Assembly (NCBI RefSeq): GCF_039839785.1
Contig: NZ_JBDOQT010000001.1
Span: 1,488,001 to 1,552,000 of the forward strand
DNA length: 64,000 nucleotides
Origin: Pelagibius sp. CAU 1746
GTDB lineage: Bacteria; Pseudomonadota; Alphaproteobacteria; Kiloniellales; Kiloniellaceae
Reading direction: 5' to 3'
Position 1 is the first letter of the stretch. The number at the start of each line of letters is the position of its first letter. Positions 8,205-17,157 of this stretch are shown one piece after another. The notes under the pieces were generated by a model. The model saw only the letters and a program-made list of their open reading frames with translations. It was not told the DNA's origin and ran no database searches. Both the position numbers and the translations under genes were made by a program.

Positions 8205-10955
8205 ATGCTGTCCGGTTGGGGCATCATTGCCGTGGCGCTCGGCTATCTCTGCCTGCTCTTCGCCATCGCCTACTATGCCGACAAGCGCGCCGACGCCGGG
8301 CGCAGCCTGATCCGCAGCCCCTGGATCTACACTCTGTCGATCGCCGTCTTCTGTACGTCCTGGACCTTCTACGGCTCGGTCGGGCGGGCCGCCTCTGGCG
8401 GTATCCATTTTCTGCCGATCTACCTGGGGCCGACTCTGGTCTTCCTGCTGTGGTGGTTCGTGATCCGCAAGATCATCCGCATCAGCAAGGCCCACCGCAT
8501 CACCTCCATCGCCGACTTCATCTCCTCGCGCTACGGCAAGTCGACCATTCTCGGCGCGCTGGTCACGGTGATCGCGGTGGTCGGCATCATCCCCTACATC
8601 TCGCTGCAGCTTAAGGCGGTCTCCACTTCCTTCAACGTGTTGCGCCAATATCCCATGGTGGCCATGCCGCTGCAGGAGAACGTCCCGCTGCTGGCCGACA
8701 CGGCGCTCTGGGTGGCGCTCATCATGGCGGCCTTCGCGATTCTCTTCGGCACCCGCCATATCGACGCCTCCGAGCATCACGAGGGCATGGTCGCCGCCAT
8801 CGCCTTCGAATCCCTGGTGAAGCTGGTCGCCTTCCTGGCGGTCGGCATCTTCGTCACCTTCGGCGTCAACGACGGTTTCGGCGACCTGTTCCGCCGGGCG
8901 GCGGCGGACGAATCGATCTCACGTCTGTTCCTCGCCGATTCCGGCGGCAGCTACCTGCAGTGGATCACCCTGACCCTGCTGTCCATGGCCGCCATCATCT
9001 GCCTGCCGCGCCAGTTCCAGGTGACGGTGGTGGAGAACGTGAACGAGCGCCACCTGGCCCGGGCCGTGTGGCTGTTTCCGCTCTACCTGCTGACCATCAA
9101 CATCTTCGTGCTGCCGATCGCCATGAGCGGACTGCTGCACTTTCCCGCGGGACTGGTCGATGCCGACACCTTCGTGCTGACCATTCCGATGAAGGAGCAG
9201 GCGGAGTTCCTGGCCCTTCTGGCCTTCATCGGCGGCCTTTCCGCGGCCACCGGCATGGTCATCGTCGCCGCCATCGCCTTGTCGACCATGATCTGCAACG
9301 ATCTCATCATGCCGGCGCTGCTGCGGATCGGCTGGCTCGCGCTGACCGAACGCGGCGATCTCTCCGTCCTGCTGCTGCGCATCCGCCGCTTCGCCATCGT
9401 GATGATCCTGCTGCTGTCTTTCGCCTACTTCCGCTTCATCGGACAGCCCGAAGCCCTGGTCACCATCGGCCTGGTGTCCTTCGCGGCGGCGGCGCAGTTC
9501 GCCCCCGCCATCATCGGCGGCATTTTCTGGAAGAGCGGGTCGCGGCTGGGGGCGCTCACCGGCCTGACGCTGGGTTTCGTCACCTGGGCCTATACCCTGC
9601 TGCTGCCTTCGTTCGCCCGGCCGGGCTGGCTGCCGACCTCCTTCATCGAGCAGGGGCCGCTGGGCCTCGCGCTGCTGAAACCCTATGCGCTGTTTGGCCT
9701 GCAGGGCCTCGACAGCCTGTCGCATGCCATGTTCTGGAGCATGCTCGCCAACATCGGCGGCTACGTGGTGGTCTCGCTGCTGGCCCGTCAGAGCGCCATC
9801 GAACGCATCCAGGCGGTGCTTTTCGTCGATGTATTCCGGCATTCCGGCGTGCAGAGCGGCTCGCACTTCTGGCGCGGCTCGGCCACGGTCCCCGACCTGA
9901 AAAACCTGGTGGCCCGTTTCATCGGCCCCCGGCGGGCCGAGCGCGCTTTCGAGGACTACGGGCGGACTCACGGCATCAACGTCACCAAGCTGCGCGAGGC
10001 CGATCCGGGCCTGGTCAGTTTCACCGAAAGGCTGCTGGCCGGCGCCATCGGCGCGGCCTCGGCGCGGGTCATGGTGGCCTCCGTCGCCAAGGGCGAGGTG
10101 TTGGGGATCGAGGAGGTGATGGAGATCCTGGAGGAAACGTCGCAGGTCATCGAATACAGTCACGGCCTGGAGCAGAAGTCGCGCGATCTGGAGGCGCTGA
10201 CGTCCGAGCTGCGGGGGGCCAACGAGCGCCTGCAGGAGCTCGACCATATGAAGGACGAGTTCCTTTCCACGGTCAGTCACGAGCTGCGTACGCCGCTGAC
10301 GTCGATCCGCTCCTTCAGCGAAATTCTCTTCGACAATCCGGATCTGGGGGTCGGCGACCGGCGCAAGTTTCTGACGGTCATCGTCAAGGAGAGCGAACGC
10401 CTGACACGCCTCATCAACCAGATCCTCGACCTTGCCAAGATGGAAGCCGGCAGCATCGATTGGGAGATGGAGACCCTCGATCCCCGTTCCGTGGTGGAGG
10501 AGGCCATAGCCGTCACCTCGGCCCTCTTCACGGAAAAGGCGGCCCGCCTGGAGGTGCAGATCGCCCGCGGCCTGCCCACGGTCCATGCCGACCGCGACCG
10601 CCTGATCCAGGTTCTCGTGAACCTGCTCTCCAATGCCGCCAAGTTCTGCGACGAGAAGGCCGGCTACGTTGTCGTCAGCGCCGCGAACCACCCCGAGGGG
10701 CTGCAGATCTCCGTCGCCGACAACGGGCGCGGGGTGCCGCCCGAGAACCGCCTGCTGATTTTCGAGAAGTTCCAGCAGGTCAGCGAGAACCTGACCGACA
10801 AGCCGCGCGGCACCGGCCTGGGGCTTACCATCTCGCGCCAGATCATCGAGCATTTCGGCGGGCGCATCTGGGTCGAGTCCTCGCCCGGCAACGGCGCGCG
10901 CTTCTGCATAGTGCTGCCCCGCCGCTCCCGCGAGGCGGCCCGCCGGGCGGTCTGA
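8205..10955 (+). CDS. sodium:solute symporter-type sensor histidine kinase (CbrA/CrbS-like)
   Basis: A 916-residue fusion. Residues 1 to about 550 form a polytopic domain of the sodium:solute symporter family (opening GIIAVALGYLCLLFAIAYYADKR, then AFCTSWTFYGSVG-type motifs). A soluble linker and a coiled helix (about 640-680) lead to a HisKA domain with phospho-acceptor His692 in SHELRTPL. The HATPase domain follows, with the N box NLLSNAAKF (about 805), DNGRG and GTGLGL. No C-terminal receiver is present, unlike many relatives; the separate receiver at 7453-7830 in the same operon may replace it. Relatives CbrA and CrbS govern carbon and acetate use, with the transporter part sensing or carrying the nutrient. 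The ligand here is unknown. Confidence 0.88.
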   Translation: MLSGWGIIAVALGYLCLLFAIAYYADKRADAGRSLIRSPWIYTLSIAVFCTSWTFYGSVGRAASGGIHFLPIYLGPTLVFLLWWFVIRKIIRISKAHRITSIADFISSRYGKSTILGALVTVIAVVGIIPYISLQLKAVSTSFNVLRQYPMVAMPLQENVPLLADTALWVALIMAAFAILFGTRHIDASEHHEGMVAAIAFESLVKLVAFLAVGIFVTFGVNDGFGDLFRRAAADESISRLFLADSGGSYLQWITLTLLSMAAIICLPRQFQVTVVENVNERHLARAVWLFPLYLLTINIFVLPIAMSGLLHFPAGLVDADTFVLTIPMKEQAEFLALLAFIGGLSAATGMVIVAAIALSTMICNDLIMPALLRIGWLALTERGDLSVLLLRIRRFAIVMILLLSFAYFRFIGQPEALVTIGLVSFAAAAQFAPAIIGGIFWKSGSRLGALTGLTLGFVTWAYTLLLPSFARPGWLPTSFIEQGPLGLALLKPYALFGLQGLDSLSHAMFWSMLANIGGYVVVSLLARQSAIERIQAVLFVDVFRHSGVQSGSHFWRGSATVPDLKNLVARFIGPRRAERAFEDYGRTHGINVTKLREADPGLVSFTERLLAGAIGAASARVMVASVAKGEVLGIEEVMEILEETSQVIEYSHGLEQKSRDLEALTSELRGANERLQELDHMKDEFLSTVSHELRTPLTSIRSFSEILFDNPDLGVGDRRKFLTVIVKESERLTRLINQILDLAKMEAGSIDWEMETLDPRSVVEEAIAVTSALFTEKAARLEVQIARGLPTVHADRDRLIQVLVNLLSNAAKFCDEKAGYVVVSAANHPEGLQISVADNGRGVPPENRLLIFEKFQQVSENLTDKPRGTGLGLTISRQIIEHFGGRIWVESSPGNGARFCIVLPRRSREAARRAV

Positions 10956-11092
10956 GCCCCGGTCCGGCCCGCGCGCGCAGGGCCCCGATTGCATAGGGTG
11001 GGGCGATGGGCTAAAAACCGCGCCCAGCAGTCCCTATCTATAGTCGCTGACGATCCAACCACAGCGTTAACTTTCTCAAGGCCGGAGACTTC

Positions 11093-12769
<1,677 letters not shown>

Positions 12770-12785
12770 CCGCGGCGCATACGAA

Positions 12786-12812
12786 AAAAGGGCCCCGGAA
12801 AGGGGCCCTTTT
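12786..12812. terminator. bidirectional intrinsic terminator between ettA and mlaC
   Basis: A perfect 11-base-pair stem (AAAAGGGCCCC with GGGGCCCTTTT) closed by a 5-base loop, ggaaa. The flanking A and T runs give a U-tract in both directions. It lies 16 bases after the ettA stop and 21 bases after the convergent mlaC stop, so it can end both transcripts. Confidence 0.92.
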
Positions 12813-12833
12813 GCTTCGCGCTGCGCGCTGCCG

Positions 12834-13475
12834 CTACTGCTTCGGGGTGAAGGCGCCGGCGGCGACCTTTTCGCGCAGGGCTTCGGTCAGCGGCGGCAGC
12901 TTGCCGCCGTTGTTCTTCAGCACCGTGCCGTATTCGGAACGCAAAGTGATGGCCATGCTGACGCCTTCGGCGACGATGTCGAGGATCTTGAAGTCGCCGT
13001 CGGTCTCGCGCACCCGCCAGCTCACTTTGTAAGGCTCGCCCTCGGGGCGGTCGATACGGGAGTCGATCAGAACCATGTTGTCGTTGCGCGCGTCCATGGT
13101 GACGTTGCCGATTTTGAAGCGCTCGCTGCTGTTCTCGGCCAGCAGCGGCAGGAAACGCTGCACCATCGCATCCTCGAAGACCGCCAGGAAGGCCTGCTGG
13201 TCATCCGGCGAGGCGGCGCGCCAATAGCGGCCGATGACGAAGCGGCCGATGGCCGGCACGTCGAAGTTCTCGTTGAAGAGCTTGCGGAAGTGCTCTTCCT
13301 TTTCCTGATCGCTGATCGAGGCGTCGCCCAGGCGCGAGGCCGCCTTTTCCTGCAACTCCTCCAGGAAGCTCGCGGCCTGCTTGGTGTCGAGGGCCTGGGC
13401 GGCGGCCGGCAGCACGAGCAGCGCGAGGGCCAGCAGGCTGAAGGCGAGGGACGGTCTCAGGTCGCGACGGCGCAT
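12834..13475 (-). CDS. mlaC: MlaC-type phospholipid-binding periplasmic protein
   Basis: A 213-residue secreted protein of the MlaC/Ttg2D family, which carries phospholipids between the outer-membrane MlaA complex and the inner-membrane MlaFEDB ABC transporter. The signal peptide is residues 1 to about 26 (SLLALALLVLPAAAQA). Family-like segments include DVPAIGRFVIGRYWR, FLAVFEDAMVQRFLPLL and YKVSWRVRETDGDFKILDI. The ATG is chosen because it gives a clean signal peptide; an open frame continues 46 codons upstream into mlaA. It starts 4 bases after the mlaA stop, so the two are coupled. The MlaFED genes are not in this window. Confidence 0.9.
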   Translation of the reverse strand: MRRRDLRPSLAFSLLALALLVLPAAAQALDTKQAASFLEELQEKAASRLGDASISDQEKEEHFRKLFNENFDVPAIGRFVIGRYWRAASPDDQQAFLAVFEDAMVQRFLPLLAENSSERFKIGNVTMDARNDNMVLIDSRIDRPEGEPYKVSWRVRETDGDFKILDIVAEGVSMAITLRSEYGTVLKNNGGKLPPLTEALREKVAAGAFTPKQ

Positions 13476-13479
13476 GGCT

Positions 13480-14409
13480 TTACTCCACGGAAGACGCGCT
13501 TTGCCCCGGAGCCGCCGGGAGTGCTTCCGAGAAGTCCGGCGTCTCGCCGGAAGATGCGCCGTTGTTGATCTCGTTCTCCCGGTTCTGACGATAGAGCGAG
13601 CGGATGCGGGCATAGAAATCCAGCGAGTCGGCTTCCAGCGAATCCAGTTCCTCGATGTTGCGCGAGCGGAAATCGATGCCGGTCGCCGCCGAGCGGCCCA
13701 GGTTGAACTCCTGGGGGGCGATATAGGTCAGCGGATCCAGGAAGATATCGACGATCCTGCCGGACCCGTCGCGCAGCGAGGAGGGGCCGAGGATGGGCAG
13801 CACCAGATAGAAACCCTCGCCCGCGCCGTAGGTGCCGAGCGTCTGCCCGAAGTCCTCGTCATGGTAGGGGTAGCCCGAGTCCGCGGCGATGTCGAAGAGG
13901 CCGAGCAGGCCGATCGTCGAATTGATGAAGAAGCGGGCGAAGGTGTTCTCCGCGCGCTCCAGGTCGCCCTGCAGAAGGTCGTTCGCCAGCACCACCGGGC
14001 TGCGCAGGTTGCGCAGGAAGTTGCGCACGGAATTGCGCACGCCGGTCGGCACGATGAAGCGGTAGGTCACCGCCACGGGCCGGATCACCGCGAAGTCCAA
14101 CGCCTCGTTGAAGGCGAAGATCATGCGGTTGGGGATCTCCAGCGGGTCGTTGTCGTCCGGCTCCGGGCCGAAATCGCCCGATTCGCTTTCCGACCAGGCG
14201 TCGCCGCCGTCGCTTTGGCCGCCATCGCTCTGGCCGCCATCGCTCTGGGCGATCTGTGTCGACTGCGGATCGGCAGCCAGCGCTTCGCTGCGCGGCGCCC
14301 CCGTCTCAGGCGTGCCGGCGCAGGCGCCCAGGACGACGGAAACGGCGACAACGGCAAAGATGGACCGCAGAGCCTGCGGAAATGAGGAACTCAAACTACC
14401 CCCGAACAA
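13480..14409 (-). CDS. mlaA: MlaA (VacJ) outer-membrane lipoprotein
   Basis: A 309-residue lipoprotein with lipobox VLGAC (Cys30), a Gln/Ser/Asp/Gly linker holding three exact QSDGG units (about 55-69), and the VacJ/MlaA core. The core includes NPLEIPNR-like DPLEIPNRMIFAFNEALDFA, VRNFLRNLRSPVVLANDLLQG and LGTYGAGEGFYLVLPILGPSSLRDG. MlaA sits in the outer membrane, removes mislocalised phospholipid from the outer leaflet and passes it to MlaC, encoded next. No ATG precedes the lipobox: the start is a TTG at 14409, or a second TTG at 14394 giving a signal peptide five residues shorter. I give the longer form but the choice is open. Confidence 0.88.
   Translation of the reverse strand: MFGGSLSSSFPQALRSIFAVVAVSVVLGACAGTPETGAPRSEALAADPQSTQIAQSDGGQSDGGQSDGGDAWSESESGDFGPEPDDNDPLEIPNRMIFAFNEALDFAVIRPVAVTYRFIVPTGVRNSVRNFLRNLRSPVVLANDLLQGDLERAENTFARFFINSTIGLLGLFDIAADSGYPYHDEDFGQTLGTYGAGEGFYLVLPILGPSSLRDGSGRIVDIFLDPLTYIAPQEFNLGRSAATGIDFRSRNIEELDSLEADSLDFYARIRSLYRQNRENEINNGASSGETPDFSEALPAAPGQSASSVE
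14203..14247 (-). repeat. 15-base tandem repeat in mlaA linker
   Basis: Three consecutive 15-base units, the last two identical and the first differing at two positions, each encoding QSDGG. The array lies in the flexible linker between the lipidated cysteine and the folded MlaA core, where copy-number change would be tolerated. Confidence 0.85.
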
Positions 14410-14746
14410 AACCTTACCCCCGAAAAAGGCAGAACCGAAATGCCGCAGGTGAAACGACGCCGACGCGCGCCCGGGGGCGGTCCCCGATACGCGGTCAAAC
14501 CGACCTGTGCAAAACCAGAAGATTCCCGGAACTCCACACCAATCAGAGCCTGAAAAACTGGCAAAATTCTCTTAAGGAACCCTTAGGCGCAAGCGACCGC
14601 GAACTGGCCGCTAACCATAGTTCCCCTATCACAGCGCGTTGTGCCTGACTAGTGATCTGGCTTCGCCGACTGTCGTCCCTTTGCATCACTGTTGCAAATT
14701 TGCATCAATTTGCGAGTCCGGTTGCCGCGGGGGCTGGCGGGGCTTC
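14410..14746. other. intergenic region upstream of mlaA
   Basis: A 337-base gap with no convincing gene. It must hold the mlaA promoter, which I cannot place with confidence, and the end of the minus-strand transporter transcript. Its base composition is more AT-rich than the neighbours. The one clear structure is the palindrome and repeats at 14680-14707, described separately. Confidence 0.6.
14680..14707. promoter_or_regulatory. palindrome TGCAAATTTGCA with two TTTGCATCA repeats
   Basis: A perfect 12-base palindrome (TGCAAATTTGCA, 14693-14704) overlaps the second of two direct TTTGCATCA repeats (14680-14688 and 14699-14707), 19 bases apart. The layout is operator-like. It lies 270 bases upstream of mlaA and just past the end of the BASS transporter gene, so its target is unclear. 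Confidence 0.35.
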
Positions 14747-15709
14747 TCAGCCGGCGGGCGCCGAGGGCCTCGGCGCTTCGATCTCGGGGCGCACCAGCCG
14801 CCGGTAGAAAGGCAGCAGCATGGCGGGCAGCATGTACATCGGCAACTGCGCCACCGCGAAGTAGAGCACCACGTCGAAATCTGTGCCGGGTGGAAAGGCG
14901 GCCAGCAGCAACCCCATATTGCAGTTGCCGGAGATCAGCCCCACGGTCAGCGCCCGGCGGCGGCCCAGCCAGGCAAAAGCGAGGGTGCCGGCGATCTGCA
15001 GGGCCGGATTGGCGACGAAGGCGACGGCGAGCCACAGCGCCACCGTCATCGGCCGCGTCATCAGCGTGGCCGTGACGCCGTCCATGATCGCCACCGCGAA
15101 GACCAGCATGACCGCCACCACCAGTCCATCCAGGTGCGTGGCGACCCGGGGCAGGCGGTCGCGGCCGATCAGGCGGCGGATCACCAGGGCGGCGGCGAAG
15201 GCGGCGGCGACCACCAGCGACAGACGGGTCATGAACTCGACGACTCCGATGTCGAGTTCCAGGCCCAACAGCGCCAACGCCAGGGGCGGCACCGTCAGCG
15301 GCGTCAGCAGCGTGGCGGCGAGCGCGGCCACCAGCGCCAGGGCGCCGTCCAGCCCCAGGATCATGGCGATGGGTGCGGCGCTGAGGATCGGCGGGGCAGC
15401 CGCCATCAGCACCAGGGCGGTCGACAGGGCCGCCGGCAGGGGCAGGAAGGCGAGGACAGCGGCCGTGAGCAGCGGCGCGCCGAGCAGCAGCCAGGCGGTG
15501 ATCACCACGGCCAGCCAGGGGCGGCGCAGATATCCCAGCATCACCTGCCAGTCGATGCGCACCAGGGTGGCGGTCAGCAGCACCGCCACCGCGGGCGCCA
15601 GGAGGGGACGCGCCAGCGCGGCCAGCGACGGCAGTGCGAGGCCGAGGAAAACCCCGATGAAAAGCACCCAGGTTGCGTGTCCGCCCAAGAAGGCGAGCAG
15701 TCGGCTCAT
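14747..15709 (-). CDS. BASS-family (bile acid:sodium symporter-like) transporter
   Basis: A 320-residue inner-membrane protein with nine or ten predicted helices from end to end. The pattern [27 protein letters not shown], a [16 protein letters not shown] segment and the C-terminal [17 protein letters not shown] resemble the BASS superfamily, which moves organic acids with sodium. The ATG was chosen because ggggaca lies just upstream; the frame is open for 39 more codons but those do not look like a membrane protein. It is divergently placed from the thioesterase gene, 158 bases away. The substrate cannot be read from sequence. Confidence 0.8.
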   Translation of the reverse strand: MSRLLAFLGGHATWVLFIGVFLGLALPSLAALARPLLAPAVAVLLTATLVRIDWQVMLGYLRRPWLAVVITAWLLLGAPLLTAAVLAFLPLPAALSTALVLMAAAPPILSAAPIAMILGLDGALALVAALAATLLTPLTVPPLALALLGLELDIGVVEFMTRLSLVVAAAFAAALVIRRLIGRDRLPRVATHLDGLVVAVMLVFAVAIMDGVTATLMTRPMTVALWLAVAFVANPALQIAGTLAFAWLGRRRALTVGLISGNCNMGLLLAAFPPGTDFDVVLYFAVAQLPMYMLPAMLLPFYRRLVRPEIEAPRPSAPAG

Positions 15710-15867
15710 GCTGTCCCCGTTTCGTTTCCCGGCGGCGGACGGGCTTGGCGACCCGCCCTCGTGAAGTGGCGACGCTAGCGGCTTTGACCCTCCGGGCCAA
15801 TGCTCTATCGTGCTGCCCGCGGGCAATCCCGCTGCGAGACGAAAGCGGACGCGAGGGAGCCGTCACC

Positions 15868-16368
15868 ATGATCGAAGCGCCATTCGACCAGCACCGTGCC
15901 GTCGTGCTGCCGGAATGGATCGACTACAACGGCCATATGAACGTGGCCTACTATCTGCTGGCTTTCGACCATGCGACCGATGCCTTTCTGGATTTCCTCG
16001 GCCTGGATGGCGCGCACCGCGAGGCCACCGGCGGCACCACCTTCGCCGGCGACATCCACCTCACCTACCAGCGCGAGGTGAAAGAGGGCGATCCTCTGCG
16101 CATCACCACCCAGTTGCTGGGCTACGACGAAAAGCGCATCCGCTTCTTCTGCCGCATGTACCATGCCGAAGAAGGCTTCCTGGCCTCGACCATGGAGAGC
16201 CTGAGCCTCTACGTCGACCTGAACCGCCGCCGGGTCTCGGTCATGCCGGCGCCGGTCCAGCAACGCCTGGCCGAGGTTTTCGCCGCCCACGGGAAGCTGG
16301 CCCCGCCGCCCGAGGCGGGACGGGTGATCGCCAAACCGCCGCTGGCCGGCATGCCGAGGCCGGCTTGA
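15868..16368 (+). CDS. hotdog-fold acyl-CoA thioesterase (4HBT/YbgC-like)
   Basis: A 166-residue hotdog-fold protein. The motif EWIDYNGHMNVAYYL (about residues 16-30) has the Asp/Asn/His arrangement of 4-hydroxybenzoyl-CoA thioesterase-type enzymes. It is followed by GGTTFAGDIHLTYQREVKEGD, the usual second half of the fold, and a core strand LDYDEKR-like segment LGYDEKRIRFFCRMYH. Similar proteins act as betainyl-CoA thioesterase in carnitine breakdown, but no carnitine genes are nearby, so only general acyl-CoA hydrolysis is claimed. The ATG follows a gaggga ribosome-binding site. Confidence 0.82.
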   Translation: MIEAPFDQHRAVVLPEWIDYNGHMNVAYYLLAFDHATDAFLDFLGLDGAHREATGGTTFAGDIHLTYQREVKEGDPLRITTQLLGYDEKRIRFFCRMYHAEEGFLASTMESLSLYVDLNRRRVSVMPAPVQQRLAEVFAAHGKLAPPPEAGRVIAKPPLAGMPRPA

Positions 16369-16438
16369 GGCGGCCTCCATGCTTGCGGCCGGTCAGTTTT
16401 CCATTGCCCTCGCGGGCGCGATGGTGATCCTTAGAGCC

Positions 16439-16942
16439 ATGCTAGCTCAGCGTTTGTGGCTTCTTGCCTTGACCCTCCTGTTCCTGGCGCCGGCTTCCGA
16501 AGCTCTGGCCGACTGCACCGACCCGCCGTCGCCGGAGGTCAACTGGCGGCGCTGCGTCTTCGACAGACTGGAATTCCGCAAAGTCGACCTGACCGGCGCG
16601 GAGCTGCGCGACGCCAGCTTCTTTCGCGCCGACCTGAGTGAAAGCCGCTTCGACAACGTGAAGGCCTTCCGCGCCAAGTTCGTCAACGCGACGCTGGCCG
16701 GTGCCGGCTTTCCCGGAGCCGATCTGCGCGAAGCCGACTTGACCAAGGCCGACCTTTCCGGCGCGAACCTGGTGGCCACCGATCTGCGCCGGGCCCGCCT
16801 CTTCGAGGCCAACCTGCGCGGGGCCGATCTCACGGATGCCAAGCTGGGGGGCGCCGACCTGACCAACGCCGACCTGTCCGGCTCCACCTGGATCGATGGC
16901 GAGCGGACCTGCGGCGAGGGCTCCATCGGCCGCTGCAACTAG
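16439..16942 (+). CDS. secreted pentapeptide-repeat protein
   Basis: A 167-residue protein with a signal peptide (LLALTLLFLAPASEALA, cleavage before DC) and, from about residue 40 on, a run of A(D/N)Lxx pentapeptide repeats such as ADLRE ADLTK ADLSG ANLVA TDLRR. These fold as a right-handed quadrilateral beta helix. Two cysteines near the N terminus of the mature chain (DCTDPP, RRCVF) and two near the end (TCGEG, GRCN) may form disulfides that cap the helix. The start is uncertain: an ATG at 16421 is also in frame. The function of exported pentapeptide proteins is generally unknown. Confidence 0.78.
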   Translation: MLAQRLWLLALTLLFLAPASEALADCTDPPSPEVNWRRCVFDRLEFRKVDLTGAELRDASFFRADLSESRFDNVKAFRAKFVNATLAGAGFPGADLREADLTKADLSGANLVATDLRRARLFEANLRGADLTDAKLGGADLTNADLSGSTWIDGERTCGEGSIGRCN

Positions 16943-17073
16943 GCCGGCGCGGCATGCCGGGGCGAGGAGTTTTCCCACGCCATGCGGTCTATAGTGACTT
17001 CCCCGGACGTCAGCAGTGGTTTGTTGGTTCCCGATGTTCGCCGCCCGGACTTGAAACCAGGACTGAGGGTGTC

Positions 17074-17157
17074 ATGAGCGCCGCCGTTCCAACCGCTGGC
17101 CGCCGCTTCCGAGCAACCGCCGCGGCCCCAGCACGCGCCGGGGCCGGGAGGGCCTGA
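17074..17157 (+). CDS. possible 27-residue leader peptide upstream of ClC gene
   Basis: A short Ala/Arg-rich open frame (MSAAVPTAGRRFRATA...). It has a good ribosome-binding site (gagg, 5 bases before the ATG), and its TGA overlaps the ATG of the ClC gene (TGATG). That arrangement would allow translational coupling. The peptide has no recognisable domain and could be a chance frame. Confidence 0.3.
   Translation: MSAAVPTAGRRFRATAAAPARAGAGRA

Noticed and set aside
14649-15869. 406-codon minus-strand frame overlapping the BASS transporter
   Set aside because: Out-of-frame shadow, Arg/Gly/Ala-rich; the overlapping frame at 14747-15709 has regular membrane helices and a ribosome-binding site.
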